From assembly GCA_963811685.1 (NCBI GenBank), contig CAWESK010000023.1, positions 62,001 through 126,000 on the forward strand: 64,000 bases of DNA, read 5' to 3'. The translations under genes and the position numbers were made by a program. Shown piece by piece: positions 44,670 to 54,207 of this stretch. The notes under the pieces were generated by a model that worked only from the letters and a program-made list of their open reading frames with translations, did not search any database and was not told the DNA's origin. Position 1 is the first letter of the stretch; every line of letters begins with the position of its first letter. Source of the DNA: CAIWHR01 sp963811685. GTDB lineage: Bacteria; Pseudomonadota; Gammaproteobacteria; Burkholderiales; Casimicrobiaceae.

Positions 44670-45830
44670 CTAGACGGGGCCCTGCGTCTGCTCGGGCACC
44701 ATGTCGAGGCCGCCGATGCCGGCGAAGATGTTGCGGTTCTTCGCTTCCTTGCCGTGCAGCTTGATCTCGAGCCGCAGGTCGTTCAGCGAATCGGCGTTGC
44801 GCAGCGCGTCCTCGTAGCTGATGAGCCCGGCCTCGTAGAGGTCGAACAGCGACTGGTCGAATGTCTGCATCCCGAGCTCGCGCGACTTCTTCATGATGTC
44901 CTTGATGCCCGAGACGTCGCCCTTGAAGATGAGGTCGGAGACGAGCGGCGAGTTCAGCATCACCTCGACGGCCGGCACGCGTCCGCGGCCGTCGCGGCGC
45001 GGGATGAGCCGCTGCGCGATGAACGCGCGCGTGTTGAGCGACAGGTCCATCAGGAGCTGCTGGCGGCGCTCCTCGGGGAAGAAGTTGATGATCCGGTCGA
45101 GCGCCTGGTTGGTGCTGTTCGCGTGCAGCGTGGTGAGGCAGAGGTGGCCGGTCTCGGCGAACGCAATCGCGTGCTCCATCGTCTGGCGGTCGCGCACTTC
45201 GCCGATCAGGATCACGTCCGGCGCCTGCCGCAGCGTGTTCTTCAGCGCGATCATCCAGTCGTCGGTGTCGACGCCGACCTCGCGCTGCGTGAGGATGCAG
45301 TTCTTGTGCTCGTGGACGAATTCGATCGGGTCCTCGATCGTGATGATGTGGCCGTAGCTGTTCTCGTTGCGGTAGCCGAGCAGCGCCGCCATCGACGTCG
45401 ACTTGCCGCAGCCCGTGGCGCCGATGAACAGCATGATCCCGCGCTTGGACATGATGATGTCCTTCAGCACCGGAGGCAGCCCGAGCTCCTCGAACTTGGG
45501 GATGTCCGTCATGATCGTCCGCAGGACCATGCCGACGCGCGACTGCTGGACGAACGCGTTGACGCGGAAGCGGCCGACGCCCGGCGGCGCGATCGCGAAA
45601 TTGCATTCCTTCGACGACTCGAACTCGGCGGCCTGCTTGTCGTTCATCACGCTCCGCACGAGCTCGATCGTGTGCTGCGCAGACAACGCCGTCTTCGAGA
45701 CCGGCTGGATCTTGCCGTCGACCTTCACCGCGGGCGGGAAGCCGGCGGTGATGAAGAGGTCGGAGCCCTTCTGCTTGACGAGGAGCTCGAGCAGCTCGTG
45801 GATGAATTTGGTGGCGCGTTCGCGTTCCAT
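44670..45830 (-). CDS. pilU: Type IV pilus retraction ATPase PilU
   Basis: A protein of 386 residues. It has the PilT-type N-terminal domain (K-G-S-D-L-F-I-T), Walker A G-A-T-G-C-G-K-S-T, Asp box I-T-I-E-D-P-I-E-F-V-H, Walker B D-V-I-L-I-G-E-V-R-D and His box G-H-L-C-L-T-T-L-H-A-N. The long C-terminal tail after D-A-L-R-N-A-D-S is typical of PilU. It boosts PilT-driven retraction. It starts 71 bases after pilT, with a dispersed repeat in between. Confidence 0.95.
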   Translation of the reverse strand: MERERATKFIHELLELLVKQKGSDLFITAGFPPAVKVDGKIQPVSKTALSAQHTIELVRSVMNDKQAAEFESSKECNFAIAPPGVGRFRVNAFVQQSRVGMVLRTIMTDIPKFEELGLPPVLKDIIMSKRGIMLFIGATGCGKSTSMAALLGYRNENSYGHIITIEDPIEFVHEHKNCILTQREVGVDTDDWMIALKNTLRQAPDVILIGEVRDRQTMEHAIAFAETGHLCLTTLHANSTNQALDRIINFFPEERRQQLLMDLSLNTRAFIAQRLIPRRDGRGRVPAVEVMLNSPLVSDLIFKGDVSGIKDIMKKSRELGMQTFDQSLFDLYEAGLISYEDALRNADSLNDLRLEIKLHGKEAKNRNIFAGIGGLDMVPEQTQGPV

Positions 45831-45867
45831 GCGGGACTCCGGGTGGCTGCGCGTCAGTCCCGCAAGC

Positions 45868-45896
45868 GGGGCAGCGAGCGAAGCGAGCGTGGGGGG
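45868..45896. repeat. Dispersed intergenic repeat copy between pilT and pilU
   Basis: GCAGCGAGCGAAGCGAGCG followed by TGGGGGG matches, with one base changed, the two copies at 16983 and 17059. It sits in the short pilT-pilU gap. It holds a self-complementary-like GCGAGC direct pair and may be part of a genome-wide intergenic repeat. Confidence 0.6.
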
Positions 45897-45901
45897 ATCA
45901 T

Positions 45902-46951
45902 TCAGGCGCCCGCCATGAACAGGTCCTTGTTGACCGCGCGGTTGCGCGCCTCGGCCACGTTGACCTGGTTGCGGCGGACGAGGTCGACCAGGCACTGGTC
46001 GAGCGTCTGCATGCCGACCGACTGGCTCGTCTGGATCGACGAGTACATCTGCGCGACCTTGTTCTCGCGGATCAGGTTCCGGATCGCGGGCGTGCCGATC
46101 ATGATCTCGTGCGCGGCGATCCGTCCCTGGCCATCCTTGGTCTTCAGCAGCGTCTGCGCGATCACCGACACCAGCGATTCCGACAGCATCGCGCGGACCA
46201 TGTCCTTTTCCGCGGCGGGGAACACGTCGATGATCCGGTCGATCGTCTTCGCGGCGGAGCTCGTGTGCAGCGTGCCGAACACGAGGTGGCCCGTCTCGGC
46301 GGCGGTCAGCGCGAGGCGGATCGTCTCCAGGTCGCGCATTTCGCCGACCAGGATGTAGTCGGGGTCCTCGCGCAGCGCCGCCCGCAGCGCGTTCGGGAAC
46401 GACAGCGTGTGCGGCCCGAGCTCGCGCTGGTTGATGAGGCACTTCTTCGACTCGTGCATGAACTCGATCGGATCCTCGATCGTGAGGATGTGGCCGTATT
46501 CGTTCTCGTTGACGTGGTTGCACATCGCCGCCAGCGTCGTCGACTTGCCGGATCCGGTCGGGCCGGTGCACAGGATGAGGCCGCGCGGGCGGTTGGTGAG
46601 CTCGCCGAAGATCTTGGGAGCGTTCAGCTCCTCGAGCGACAGCACTTTCGCCGGAATCGTCCGGAACGCCGCGGCCGCGCCGCGCATCTGGACGAACGCG
46701 TTGACGCGGAACCGCGCGAGGTTCGGCACCGCGAAGCTGAAGTCGCATTCGAGGTTTTCCTCGTACGCCTTCCGCTGGGCGTCGCTCATGATGTCGTACA
46801 CCATGGCGTGGACGTCCTCGTGCTCCATCGGCGGCAGGTTGATCCGCCGGATGTCGCCGTGGACCCGGATCATCGGCGGCAGGCCCGCCGACAGGTGCAG
46901 GTCGGAGGCCTTGTTCTTGACCGCGAAGGCGAGCAGTTCGGTAATGTCCAT
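45902..46951 (-). CDS. pilT: Type IV pilus retraction ATPase PilT
   Basis: A protein of 349 residues. Walker A is G-P-T-G-S-G-K-S-T-T near residue 130, with A-S-D-L-H-L-S at the N-terminus, I-T-I-E-D-P-I-E-F-M-H (Asp box), Y-I-L-V-G-E-M-R-D (Walker B), G-H-L-V-F-G-T-L-H-T-S (His box) and an AIRNLIRE retraction motif (T-P-A-I-R-N-L-I-R-E). It powers pilus retraction for twitching and DNA uptake. It is divergent from yggS, as in many betaproteobacteria. Confidence 0.97.
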   Translation of the reverse strand: MDITELLAFAVKNKASDLHLSAGLPPMIRVHGDIRRINLPPMEHEDVHAMVYDIMSDAQRKAYEENLECDFSFAVPNLARFRVNAFVQMRGAAAAFRTIPAKVLSLEELNAPKIFGELTNRPRGLILCTGPTGSGKSTTLAAMCNHVNENEYGHILTIEDPIEFMHESKKCLINQRELGPHTLSFPNALRAALREDPDYILVGEMRDLETIRLALTAAETGHLVFGTLHTSSAAKTIDRIIDVFPAAEKDMVRAMLSESLVSVIAQTLLKTKDGQGRIAAHEIMIGTPAIRNLIRENKVAQMYSSIQTSQSVGMQTLDQCLVDLVRRNQVNVAEARNRAVNKDLFMAGA

Positions 46952-47052
46952 CTATAATCCCCGGGGCCGGAAGCGCTGGGTTGCAGTGCAACACGACGGC
47001 GCATGCAATTCGCATACCAGCCGCGACAATCTCATGCCGGCGTCATTCGATT

Positions 47053-47742
47053 ATGTTCCACTACGAGAAGGCGTGGCAAGACGTCGCGGATCGCGTCCGG
47101 AAGGCGGCGCAGGACGCGGGGCGTGCGGCCGAGGAAATCCACGTTCTCGCCGTCAGCAAGGCGCAGCCGCCGGAGGCGATCCGGGTGCTGCATCGGCTCG
47201 GCCAACGGGCTTTTGGGGAGAACTATGTGCAGGAGGCGCTCGCCAAGATGGACGCGCTCGCCGACCTGTCGGAGATCGAATGGCACCTGATCGGCCCCCT
47301 GCAGAGCAACAAGACTGCCGTCGCGTCCGCGCGATTCGACTGGGTGCATGGCGTCGACCGGCTGCGGATCGCCGACCGCCTGTCGGCGCTGCGTCCGCCT
47401 GCGCTCCGCCCGCTCAACGTGTGCGTGCAGGTCAACATCAGCGGCGAGACGACGAAAAGCGGCGTCCCGCCGGAGGACGCCCTCGCGCTGGCGCGGGCGG
47501 TGGCTGCCCTGCCGCGGCTCAAGCTGCGCGGCCTCATGGGCATTGCCGAGCCGACGCCGGTGTTGGCGTCGCGACGCGGGCAATTCCGGATCCTCCGGGC
47601 GTTGTTCGATTCCGGACGCGCGGCCGGGCTGCCGCTGGATACGCTGTCGATGGGGATGTCGGACGATCTGGAAGCGGCGGTCGCGGAAGGCGCCACGATC
47701 GTCCGCATCGGCACGGCGCTGTTCGGCCCCCGGACGGCATGA
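47053..47742 (+). CDS. YggS-family pyridoxal phosphate homeostasis protein
   Basis: A protein of 229 residues of the PLPBP/YggS family (alanine racemase N-terminal fold). The PLP Lys is Lys36 in V-L-A-V-S-K-A-Q; G-E-N-Y-V-Q-E-A, W-H-L-I-G-P-L-Q-S-N-K and S-M-G-M-S-D-D-L follow. It buffers PLP and affects amino-acid pools. ATG 47053 was chosen; it leads the yggS-proC-yggT set. Confidence 0.95.
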   Translation: MFHYEKAWQDVADRVRKAAQDAGRAAEEIHVLAVSKAQPPEAIRVLHRLGQRAFGENYVQEALAKMDALADLSEIEWHLIGPLQSNKTAVASARFDWVHGVDRLRIADRLSALRPPALRPLNVCVQVNISGETTKSGVPPEDALALARAVAALPRLKLRGLMGIAEPTPVLASRRGQFRILRALFDSGRAAGLPLDTLSMGMSDDLEAAVAEGATIVRIGTALFGPRTA

Positions 47743-47785
47743 CGCGAAACGACCCCCTGCGGCGCGCGGCGCGCTGAATTCGGCC

Positions 47786-48613
47786 TTGTCTCCCACCCTC
47801 TTCATCGGCGGCGGCAACATGGGCTCCGCGCTCGCGGGGGGCATGCTCGCGCGCGGCGCGCGCGCCGCAGAACTCCGCTTCGTCGAGCCGCAGGCGGCGC
47901 AGCGCGACAAGCTGGCGGCGCGCTTTCCCGGGGCCAGCGTTCATCCGCAGTGCGACGCCGCGGCGATCGCCGGCGTCGATCTCATTGTCTTCGCCGTCAA
48001 GCCGCAGCAGATGCGGGAGGCGGCGCGCGCCGCCGCGCCGCACCTCGCGCGTTCGCAAGCGGTCGTGCTGTCCATCGCCGCCGGGATCCGCGTGGCCGAC
48101 CTCGCGCGCTGGCTCGGCGGGTATCGCCGGATCGTGCGGGCGATGCCCAATACGCCGGCGCTGATCGGCAAGGGCATCAGCGGCGTTCACGCGGCCGAAG
48201 GCGTGGATGCCGCCGCCCGCGACCGCTGCGCCGCGGTGCTCGAAGCGGCCGGGGAGATCGTCTGGGTCGCCGACGAAGCGATGCTCGATGCCGTCACCGG
48301 CGTCTCCGGCAGCGGGCCCGCCTACGTGTTCTATTTTCTGGAAGCGCTGCAGCGCGCGGCACGCGAGCTCGGCTTTTCCGCGGCCGACGCGCACCGGCTC
48401 GCCTGCGCGACGTTCGACGGCGCCATCGCGCTGGCGAAGGCGAGCGCCGAGGATCCTGCCACGCTGCGCGCGCAGGTGACATCGAAGGGCGGCACCACCG
48501 AGCGCGCGCTTGCCGTCATGGCAGAGGGCGACGTCGAGGGGCGCATCGTCGCCGCGGTCAAGGCGGCCGCGGAGCGCGCGCGCGAGCTCGGCGACGATTC
48601 CGGCAAGGACTGA
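47786..48613 (+). CDS. proC: Pyrroline-5-carboxylate reductase
   Basis: A protein of about 275 residues. The NAD(P)-binding N-terminus is F-I-G-G-G-N-M-G-S-A-L-A-G-G; V-K-P-Q-Q-M-R-E, R-A-M-P-N-T-P-A-L-I and the C-terminal V-S-G-S-G-P-A-Y-V-F-Y-F and S-K-G-G-T-T-E-R-A-L are family signatures. It makes proline from P5C. No ATG precedes the Rossmann motif, so the TTG at 47786 (L-S-P-T-L-F) is the likely start, 43 bases after yggS. Confidence 0.92.
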   Translation: MSPTLFIGGGNMGSALAGGMLARGARAAELRFVEPQAAQRDKLAARFPGASVHPQCDAAAIAGVDLIVFAVKPQQMREAARAAAPHLARSQAVVLSIAAGIRVADLARWLGGYRRIVRAMPNTPALIGKGISGVHAAEGVDAAARDRCAAVLEAAGEIVWVADEAMLDAVTGVSGSGPAYVFYFLEALQRAARELGFSAADAHRLACATFDGAIALAKASAEDPATLRAQVTSKGGTTERALAVMAEGDVEGRIVAAVKAAAERARELGDDSGKD

Positions 48614-48628
48614 CCCGCTCCGACGACC

Positions 48629-49204
48629 ATGGACCAGGCGCTAGGCTTCCTGCTCGACACCGCGTTCGGCCTTCTCACGTACGCGTTCCTGCTGCGCTTC
48701 ATGATGCAGTGGCTGCGCGCGCCGTTCCGCAACCCGGCCGGACAGGCGATCACCGCGCTCACCGACTGGGCGGTGAAGCCCGTGCGGCGTGTGCTGCCCG
48801 GCATCAAGGGGCAGGACACCTCGACGCTTTTCCTGGCCTGGCTCGCCCAGTTCGTGTGGCTCGTCGCGACGAGCATCGTCGTTCGTCGTCTGGTGCCGGA
48901 CGGGGTGGTCGCGCTGGTGCTCGCGCTCCTGGCCATCGTCGAGCTCTTCAAGGCGGCGGTGTGGGTGCTGATCGTCACCGTGATCGTCCAGGCGGTGCTC
49001 TCATGGGTTGCGCCCGACGGTCCGCTCGCCGGCTTCCTCAACGCGATGACGTTCCGCTTTCTCGCGCCGATCCGGCGCCTTGTGCCGCCGCTGGGCGGCA
49101 CGCTCGACCTGTCGCCGCTCATCCTGATCGTGCTGCTGCAGCTCGTCCTGATGCTGCCGGTGAGCTGGGTTGAAGCCTCGGTGCTCGGTCTCGCCCGCGC
49201 GTGA
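48629..49204 (+). CDS. YggT-family integral membrane protein
   Basis: A protein of 191 residues with two YGGT repeats: L-R-F-M-M-Q-W-L-R-A-P-F-R-N-P near residue 22 and V-L-S-W-V-A-P-D-G-P-L-A-G near 120. Four to five membrane helices are seen. The family is linked to osmotic tolerance and cell division but has no proven activity. It follows proC by 15 bases. A DUF167 (yggU) gene often follows but is absent here. Confidence 0.9.
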   Translation: MDQALGFLLDTAFGLLTYAFLLRFMMQWLRAPFRNPAGQAITALTDWAVKPVRRVLPGIKGQDTSTLFLAWLAQFVWLVATSIVVRRLVPDGVVALVLALLAIVELFKAAVWVLIVTVIVQAVLSWVAPDGPLAGFLNAMTFRFLAPIRRLVPPLGGTLDLSPLILIVLLQLVLMLPVSWVEASVLGLARA

Positions 49205-49278
49205 CGAATGCAAGGCCCGCGCCGCAGATACCGCGGCAAATCAACCTGCCGCGCTCGGCGGCGGACGCGCCGCGAGGA

Positions 49279-50049
49279 TCAGCTCGCGAGAGCGTTCGCG
49301 AGGCGCACGAAATCCGCGACCGGGAGCGTTTCCCCCCGCGCGCGCGGGTCGATGCCGGCTGCTTCGAGCGTGGCGGCGTCGCAGATCGCGGACAGCGCGT
49401 TGCGCATCGTCTTTCGTCGTTGCCCGAACGCGGCGGCGACGACACGCGAGAAGAGCGCCGGGTCGTCGACGCGCGGAGCGGCCGCGCCCAGCGGAACGAG
49501 GCGCGCGATCGCGGACTCGACGTTCGGCACCGGCTGGAACGCTCCGGCCGGCACGACGAAGAGGCGGGTCACGCGAAAGCTGACCTGCAGCATCACCGAG
49601 AGCCGGCCGTAATCGGGTGTGGCAGGCTGCGCCGTCATCCGCGCGACGACTTCGCGCTGCAGCATCACGTGCAGGTCCTGAAGCTGCGCTCCGAGCTCTG
49701 CCAGCCGGAACAGGAGCGGCGAGCTGATGTTGTACGGCAGGTTGCCGACCACGCGCAGGCGCGGACCGAGCGCCGCGTAATCGAACTCCAGCGCGTCGGC
49801 GACGTGGAGCGTCAGCTTGTCGGCCGGAAAGTCGGCGGCAAGCCGAGCCGCGAGGTCGCGATCGATTTCGACGGCAGTGATCTTGCCCGCGCGTTCGACG
49901 AGAAGGCCGGTCAGCGCGGCGAGACCGGGACCGATTTCGACGAGGTTGTCGCCGGGACGAGGATCGATCGCGTCGACGATCTTCGCGACGTAGTGCGCGT
50001 CGACGAGGAAGTTCTGCCCGAACCGCTTGCGTGCGGTGTGCCCGCGCAT
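49279..50049 (-). CDS. rsmA: 16S rRNA dimethyladenosine transferase RsmA (KsgA)
   Basis: A protein of 256 residues. R-K-R-F-G-Q-N-F-L-V-D is the start motif, V-E-I-G-P-G-L-A-A-L-T the SAM loop, and V-G-N-L-P-Y-N-I-S-S-P-L the catalytic loop. The C-terminal Q-R-R-K-T-M-R-N-A-L is the RNA contact region. It dimethylates the two adjacent adenines near the 3' end of 16S rRNA. It follows pdxA by 10 bases, a widely conserved pair. Confidence 0.96.
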   Translation of the reverse strand: MRGHTARKRFGQNFLVDAHYVAKIVDAIDPRPGDNLVEIGPGLAALTGLLVERAGKITAVEIDRDLAARLAADFPADKLTLHVADALEFDYAALGPRLRVVGNLPYNISSPLLFRLAELGAQLQDLHVMLQREVVARMTAQPATPDYGRLSVMLQVSFRVTRLFVVPAGAFQPVPNVESAIARLVPLGAAAPRVDDPALFSRVVAAAFGQRRKTMRNALSAICDAATLEAAGIDPRARGETLPVADFVRLANALAS

Positions 50050-50059
50050 CGCTGCCCTT

Positions 50060-51070
50060 TCAGGCGCGGCGGCGCGCGGCGAGCTCGATGGCGAGATCGA
50101 GGGCGGCGTACAGGCTTCCTGGATCCGCGGTGCGCGCCTTCCCGGCATCGAGGGCGAGGTCGAGCGCAGTCCCGTGGTCGACCGACGTGCGGATGAACGG
50201 CAGGCCGAGCGTCACGTTGACGCCGCCGCCGAACGCCGCCGCCTTGAGCGTGGGCAACCCCTGGTCGTGATACATGGCGACGATCGCGTCGTATCGGCGC
50301 GCGATTTCGGGGACGAAGACCGTGTCCGCCGGGATGGGCCCCGCGACGTCGACACCGGCGGCCCGCGCCGCGTCGATGGCGGGCGCGATGACCTCGATCT
50401 CCTCCCGGCCGAGATGTCCGCTCTCGCCGGCGTGCGGGTTGAGCCCGCACACGGCGATGCGCGGCGCGGCGATCGCGAAGTCGCGGGCGAGCGCTGCCGC
50501 GACGATCGCGATGGTTTGCGCGACCGCTTCGCGCGTGATCGCCGCGGCGACCGCGGCAAGCGGCAGGTGAGTGGTGACGAGCGCGACGCGCAGGCCGCCG
50601 CCGACGAGCAGCATGACCACGCGCGGCGTGTGCGTGCGCGCGGCGAAAAATTCGGTGTGGCCGGTAAACGCGTAGCCCGCGTCCTGGAGCACGCTCTTTT
50701 GCACCGGCGCGGTGACGAGCGCCGCCAGCGCCCCCGTCGCGCACGCGTCCGCGGCGTGTGTGAGCATCTTGACGACGGACTCCGCGTTCGCCGGGTCCGG
50801 GCGGCCGGGGTCGACGGGAACGACGACAGGCTCGTGCCACACCTCGACCGCACGCTCGTCAGCGCCCGCCGCCGTGGCATCGAACGCGGCGAAACTCGCC
50901 GCCAATCCGGCGCGCTGCGCGCGCGCTGCCAGCACGTCGCGGTCGCCGAAGACGATGAGCCGCGCGGGCCACGGCCGCTCCCGATGGCGTGCCGCAAGCA
51001 TGGCGATGAGCTCGGGGCCGATCCCCGCCGGCTCTCCGGCGGTGATCGCGATGGCCGGGCGGTCAGGCAT
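50060..51070 (-). CDS. pdxA: 4-hydroxythreonine-4-phosphate dehydrogenase PdxA
   Basis: A protein of 336 residues. T-A-G-E-P-A-G-I-G-P-E is the N-terminal signature. Metal and substrate sites are seen in F-T-G-H-T-E-F-F-A, G-L-N-P-H-A-G-E-S-G-H and S-V-D-H-G-T-A-L-D-L-A. It makes 3-amino-1-hydroxyacetone phosphate in the DXP-dependent vitamin B6 route. The ATG lies 8 bases inside the end of the GH31 gene, so it may be cotranscribed with the sugar genes. Confidence 0.95.
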   Translation of the reverse strand: MPDRPAIAITAGEPAGIGPELIAMLAARHRERPWPARLIVFGDRDVLAARAQRAGLAASFAAFDATAAGADERAVEVWHEPVVVPVDPGRPDPANAESVVKMLTHAADACATGALAALVTAPVQKSVLQDAGYAFTGHTEFFAARTHTPRVVMLLVGGGLRVALVTTHLPLAAVAAAITREAVAQTIAIVAAALARDFAIAAPRIAVCGLNPHAGESGHLGREEIEVIAPAIDAARAAGVDVAGPIPADTVFVPEIARRYDAIVAMYHDQGLPTLKAAAFGGGVNVTLGLPFIRTSVDHGTALDLALDAGKARTADPGSLYAALDLAIELAARRRA

Positions 51071-53300
51071 CTAAAGAACGCACCGAGTATTCCGTGGCGT
51101 CGCCGAAGCGCTCGACGCGCACTCCCGGAGCTATGTGCACCACCGGCGCGTGACCGGAGGCAACCTCGATCTTCGCCTGCGCGAATCCGTCGAGCGAGCG
51201 CGTCGGAGCGCCGAACACCCAGAGCTGTTCCAGCGGCCGCTCGATGTCGATCTCGCCGGTATGCTGGACGGCGCGCCCGAGCGGCAGCGCATGGCCTTCG
51301 CGGCCGAACACGGGAAACCGGTCGAGCGTCGCCTGGTAGCGGATCACGCCTCCACCGGCCAGGCGTTCCCTTGTGTTGATGTCGTACCACGCGCCTTCGG
51401 GCAGCGCGACGTCGACTTCGCCGCCGGCAGCGATGATCGGCGCGACGAGCAGCGCATCGCCGCACATGAACTGCGTTTCGAACGCGCGCGCGAGGGTGTC
51501 CGCGGGAAACGCCAGCGCCATCGCGCGCATCACCGGCATCCCCGTCGCGCTCGCCTCCGCGATGACGCGCTGCAGGTAAGGCAACAACCGATAGCGGAAC
51601 AGCAGCCACTTGCGAGCGACGGCTTCGGCGTCGCCGCCGAACGCCCACGGCTCGCGCTCGCCGATGCCATGAAGGCGGATGTGCGAGCTGAACACCGCCG
51701 CCTGCAGCCAGCGCACGAAGAGCTCGGCGGACGGCTGCGTGGCGCCGTAGAACCCGCCGATGTCGGTCGCATGAAACGGCGCGCCGCTCATTCCCCACGA
51801 CAGCCCGCCGCGGATCGATGCGGCGAGCCCTTCCCAATCGCTCTGTGGATCGCCGCCCCACTGGATCGGATAGCGCTGGCTGCCCGTCCAGCCTGCGCGT
51901 CCCCAGACCATCGGCGGCGCGTTCTGCGGCCGCCCGTAGAGACCGGTCGCCTCGAAAACGCACTGGTTGTAGAGGAGCGGATAGACGTTGTGCAGGCGCC
52001 GGCCGCGATCGCCGTTGAACGCGACGGCATCGTCGGGCACGTGCTCGCCGAAATCGCTCTTGATCACGTCGACGCCTTGCGCGAAGAGCTTTTCGTGCGC
52101 GTCGCGCCACCACGCGTAGGCGGCGGGATGGGTGAAGTCGACGATGCCGCTTTCGGGGAGCGGCGTCAGCACGTCGCCGAAGGGGCTCGTCGCGGGGGAG
52201 GTGTCCCAGCCGAACACGTACGGGCCGCCCTCCGGGTTCGTGAGCAGGAATTTGCGCGAAGCGAGCTCCTCGAAGAGCGGCGAGTGGATGGACACGTACG
52301 GATATTCCCAGACGCAGATGCGCAGGTGGTGCGCCTTGATCTTCGCGAGCGCCTCGTAGGGGTCGGGGAAGCGCGACTCGTCCCATTCGAAATCGAAGCG
52401 CGTGGCGACGTCCCAGGCGGCGCGGCCGTCGAGCGTCAGCACGTCGCACGGAATCTTGCGCTCGCGCAGCGTCGCGGCGACGACGGCTGCTTCCTCGGGG
52501 GTCTTGTAATACGCGCGCGACACCCACAGGCCGAGTCCCCACAGCGGCACGGCCGGCGCGCGTCCGGTGAGCCCCGTGTAGCGATCGATGATCTCCGCCG
52601 GCGTATCGGCCGCGAACACGAAGAGATCGAGCGCTTCATCGTCGACGAGGACCGCATAGGATCGGTGCGACCAGTCGGGATGGCCGACGCCGTGCGTCAC
52701 CGTTCCGGGCGTGCCGACGAAGATGCCCCAGGCGCCGTTGCCGATGCCCGGGCTCCATGCGAACGGCACGTTCTTGTACGACGCGCCGGTGTTGACGCCC
52801 AGCGCATCGACGACATGCGAATGGATGAGCTGCCCGCGCTTGTCGAGGCGCCCGAATTTCTCGCCGAGCCCGTAGACCGCCTCGCCCGACGACAGCGCGA
52901 ACGAGGCGATCCACTGGCCTCCCTGGCGCACGCGCCCGAAGGTCGGCAGCCGCGTCCAGCCGCGGAAATGCTCGTCGGTAATCGAGGTCAGCACCGGCTT
53001 GCCGCGATGGAGGAGGCGAAAGCGCAGCGGCGTCTCGGCGATCTCGAGGACGGCATCGCCGGCCGCGAACGTGTAGCGGCCATCCGCTTCGTGGGCGACG
53101 GTGCAGGCCTTCGTGCGTCCTTGCACGAGGCCGTAGTCGGGCCTCGTGTTCGGTCCGACGCGCATCCGGAACACGCCCGCGCCGTAGCACGACACTTCGA
53201 GGACATCGCCGGTCGACGTGGCGAACGACGCTCCCGACGCCGACGCGCCGAGGCTTTGCGGCGAATCGAGCCTCAGGAACGCGGTGGAATCGAAGAGCAT
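51063..53300 (-). CDS. Glycoside hydrolase family 31, alpha-xylosidase (YicI-like)
   Basis: A protein of 745 residues. The nucleophile is Asp416 in V-I-K-S-D-F-G-E and the acid/base Asp484 lies in Q-W-G-G-D-P-Q-S-D-W-E. The numbering agrees with E. coli YicI (Asp416, Asp482). The Ser-Asp-Phe-Gly-Glu variant and the W-V-S-R-A-Y-Y-K segment point to alpha-xylosidase over alpha-glucosidase. There is no signal peptide, so it acts in the cytoplasm on imported oligosaccharides. It lies 15 bases after the SMP-30 gene. Confidence 0.85.
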   Translation of the reverse strand: MLFDSTAFLRLDSPQSLGASASGASFATSTGDVLEVSCYGAGVFRMRVGPNTRPDYGLVQGRTKACTVAHEADGRYTFAAGDAVLEIAETPLRFRLLHRGKPVLTSITDEHFRGWTRLPTFGRVRQGGQWIASFALSSGEAVYGLGEKFGRLDKRGQLIHSHVVDALGVNTGASYKNVPFAWSPGIGNGAWGIFVGTPGTVTHGVGHPDWSHRSYAVLVDDEALDLFVFAADTPAEIIDRYTGLTGRAPAVPLWGLGLWVSRAYYKTPEEAAVVAATLRERKIPCDVLTLDGRAAWDVATRFDFEWDESRFPDPYEALAKIKAHHLRICVWEYPYVSIHSPLFEELASRKFLLTNPEGGPYVFGWDTSPATSPFGDVLTPLPESGIVDFTHPAAYAWWRDAHEKLFAQGVDVIKSDFGEHVPDDAVAFNGDRGRRLHNVYPLLYNQCVFEATGLYGRPQNAPPMVWGRAGWTGSQRYPIQWGGDPQSDWEGLAASIRGGLSWGMSGAPFHATDIGGFYGATQPSAELFVRWLQAAVFSSHIRLHGIGEREPWAFGGDAEAVARKWLLFRYRLLPYLQRVIAEASATGMPVMRAMALAFPADTLARAFETQFMCGDALLVAPIIAAGGEVDVALPEGAWYDINTRERLAGGGVIRYQATLDRFPVFGREGHALPLGRAVQHTGEIDIERPLEQLWVFGAPTRSLDGFAQAKIEVASGHAPVVHIAPGVRVERFGDATEYSVRSLDA

Positions 53301-53315
53301 GAAGGCGCGCGCGGG

Positions 53316-54194
53316 TCAGCCGGCGAACGCGGGCTCGGGGAGTCCCGGCACGTCGACGCGCAGGGCGAAGATCCCGCCCGATTGCGGCAGGCGCGCGAGC
53401 TCGGCGTCGTCGCGCCGTTGCCGCGCGCTCGTCACATAAAGGGTCTTCAGGTCGGCGTCGCCGAACGCGCACATCGTCGGGCACATCGCCGCCAGCGGAT
53501 ACGTGGCGAGCACGGCACCCGCGGAGGAAAGACGCGCGACGCTGCCGCCGCCGTAGAACGTCGTCCAGTAACAGCCTTCGCTGTCGACGGCCGCGCCGTC
53601 CGGCCGGTGGGTTTCATCGTCGAAGTGCGCCAGCACGCGCCGGCTCGACGGCGTTCCGGTGGTCGCGTCGAACGCGAATGCATTGACGGTCCGCGTCGGC
53701 GTATCGGCGTGATACATCGTGCGTCCGTCGGGGCTCCACGCGAGGCCGTTCGAGATCATGAGGCTCCCCAGCACCTCGGTCAGGCGAAAATCGTGGTCGA
53801 GCCGATAGAGCGCGGCGGAAGAAGCGTCGCGCTTTTCGTTCATCGTTCCGGCGAAGAGGCGGCCCTGCGGATCGCAGCGTCCGTCGTTGAAGCGATGATG
53901 CGCCGGGTCGTAAGGCGCGCCGGCGACCTTGCGCTCGAGCGTGCCGTCAGTGCGGGCGAGCCAGATGCCGTCACGCAGCGCGACGACAAAGCCGCCCTGC
54001 CGCCGCAAGCCGAAGCAGCCGATCGACGATGGCATCGGCATCGCGCGGTTGTTGCCGGTCGCGGGATCGAAGCGGTTCAACGACGGCGCATTGATGTCGA
54101 CCCAGTAGAGCACGTCCTCGGCCGCCGACCACACCGGGCATTCGCCGAGGCTTGCGCGGACATCGAGGACGCAGCGAAGCGCGTTAGCGTTCAA
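53316..54194 (-). CDS. SMP-30/gluconolactonase (sugar lactonase) family protein
   Basis: A protein of 292 residues, a six-bladed propeller. Metal ligands are in L-G-E-C-P-V-W (Glu), F-N-D-G-R-C-D-P-Q-G-R (Asn), I-S-N-G-L-A-W-S-P-D-G (Asn) and R-P-D-G-A-A-V-D (Asp). It would open a sugar 1,5- or 1,4-lactone made by the SDR dehydrogenase. Neighbours support a pentonolactone such as xylono- or arabinonolactone. Confidence 0.88.
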   Translation of the reverse strand: MNANALRCVLDVRASLGECPVWSAAEDVLYWVDINAPSLNRFDPATGNNRAMPMPSSIGCFGLRRQGGFVVALRDGIWLARTDGTLERKVAGAPYDPAHHRFNDGRCDPQGRLFAGTMNEKRDASSAALYRLDHDFRLTEVLGSLMISNGLAWSPDGRTMYHADTPTRTVNAFAFDATTGTPSSRRVLAHFDDETHRPDGAAVDSEGCYWTTFYGGGSVARLSSAGAVLATYPLAAMCPTMCAFGDADLKTLYVTSARQRRDDAELARLPQSGGIFALRVDVPGLPEPAFAG

Positions 54195-54207
54195 AGGTTC
54201 GGGGGAC

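Noticed and set aside
46953..46958. TATAAT on the plus strand just upstream of yggS
   Set aside because: It abuts the pilT start, is about 95 bases from yggS and has no -35 partner at the right spacing; probably chance.
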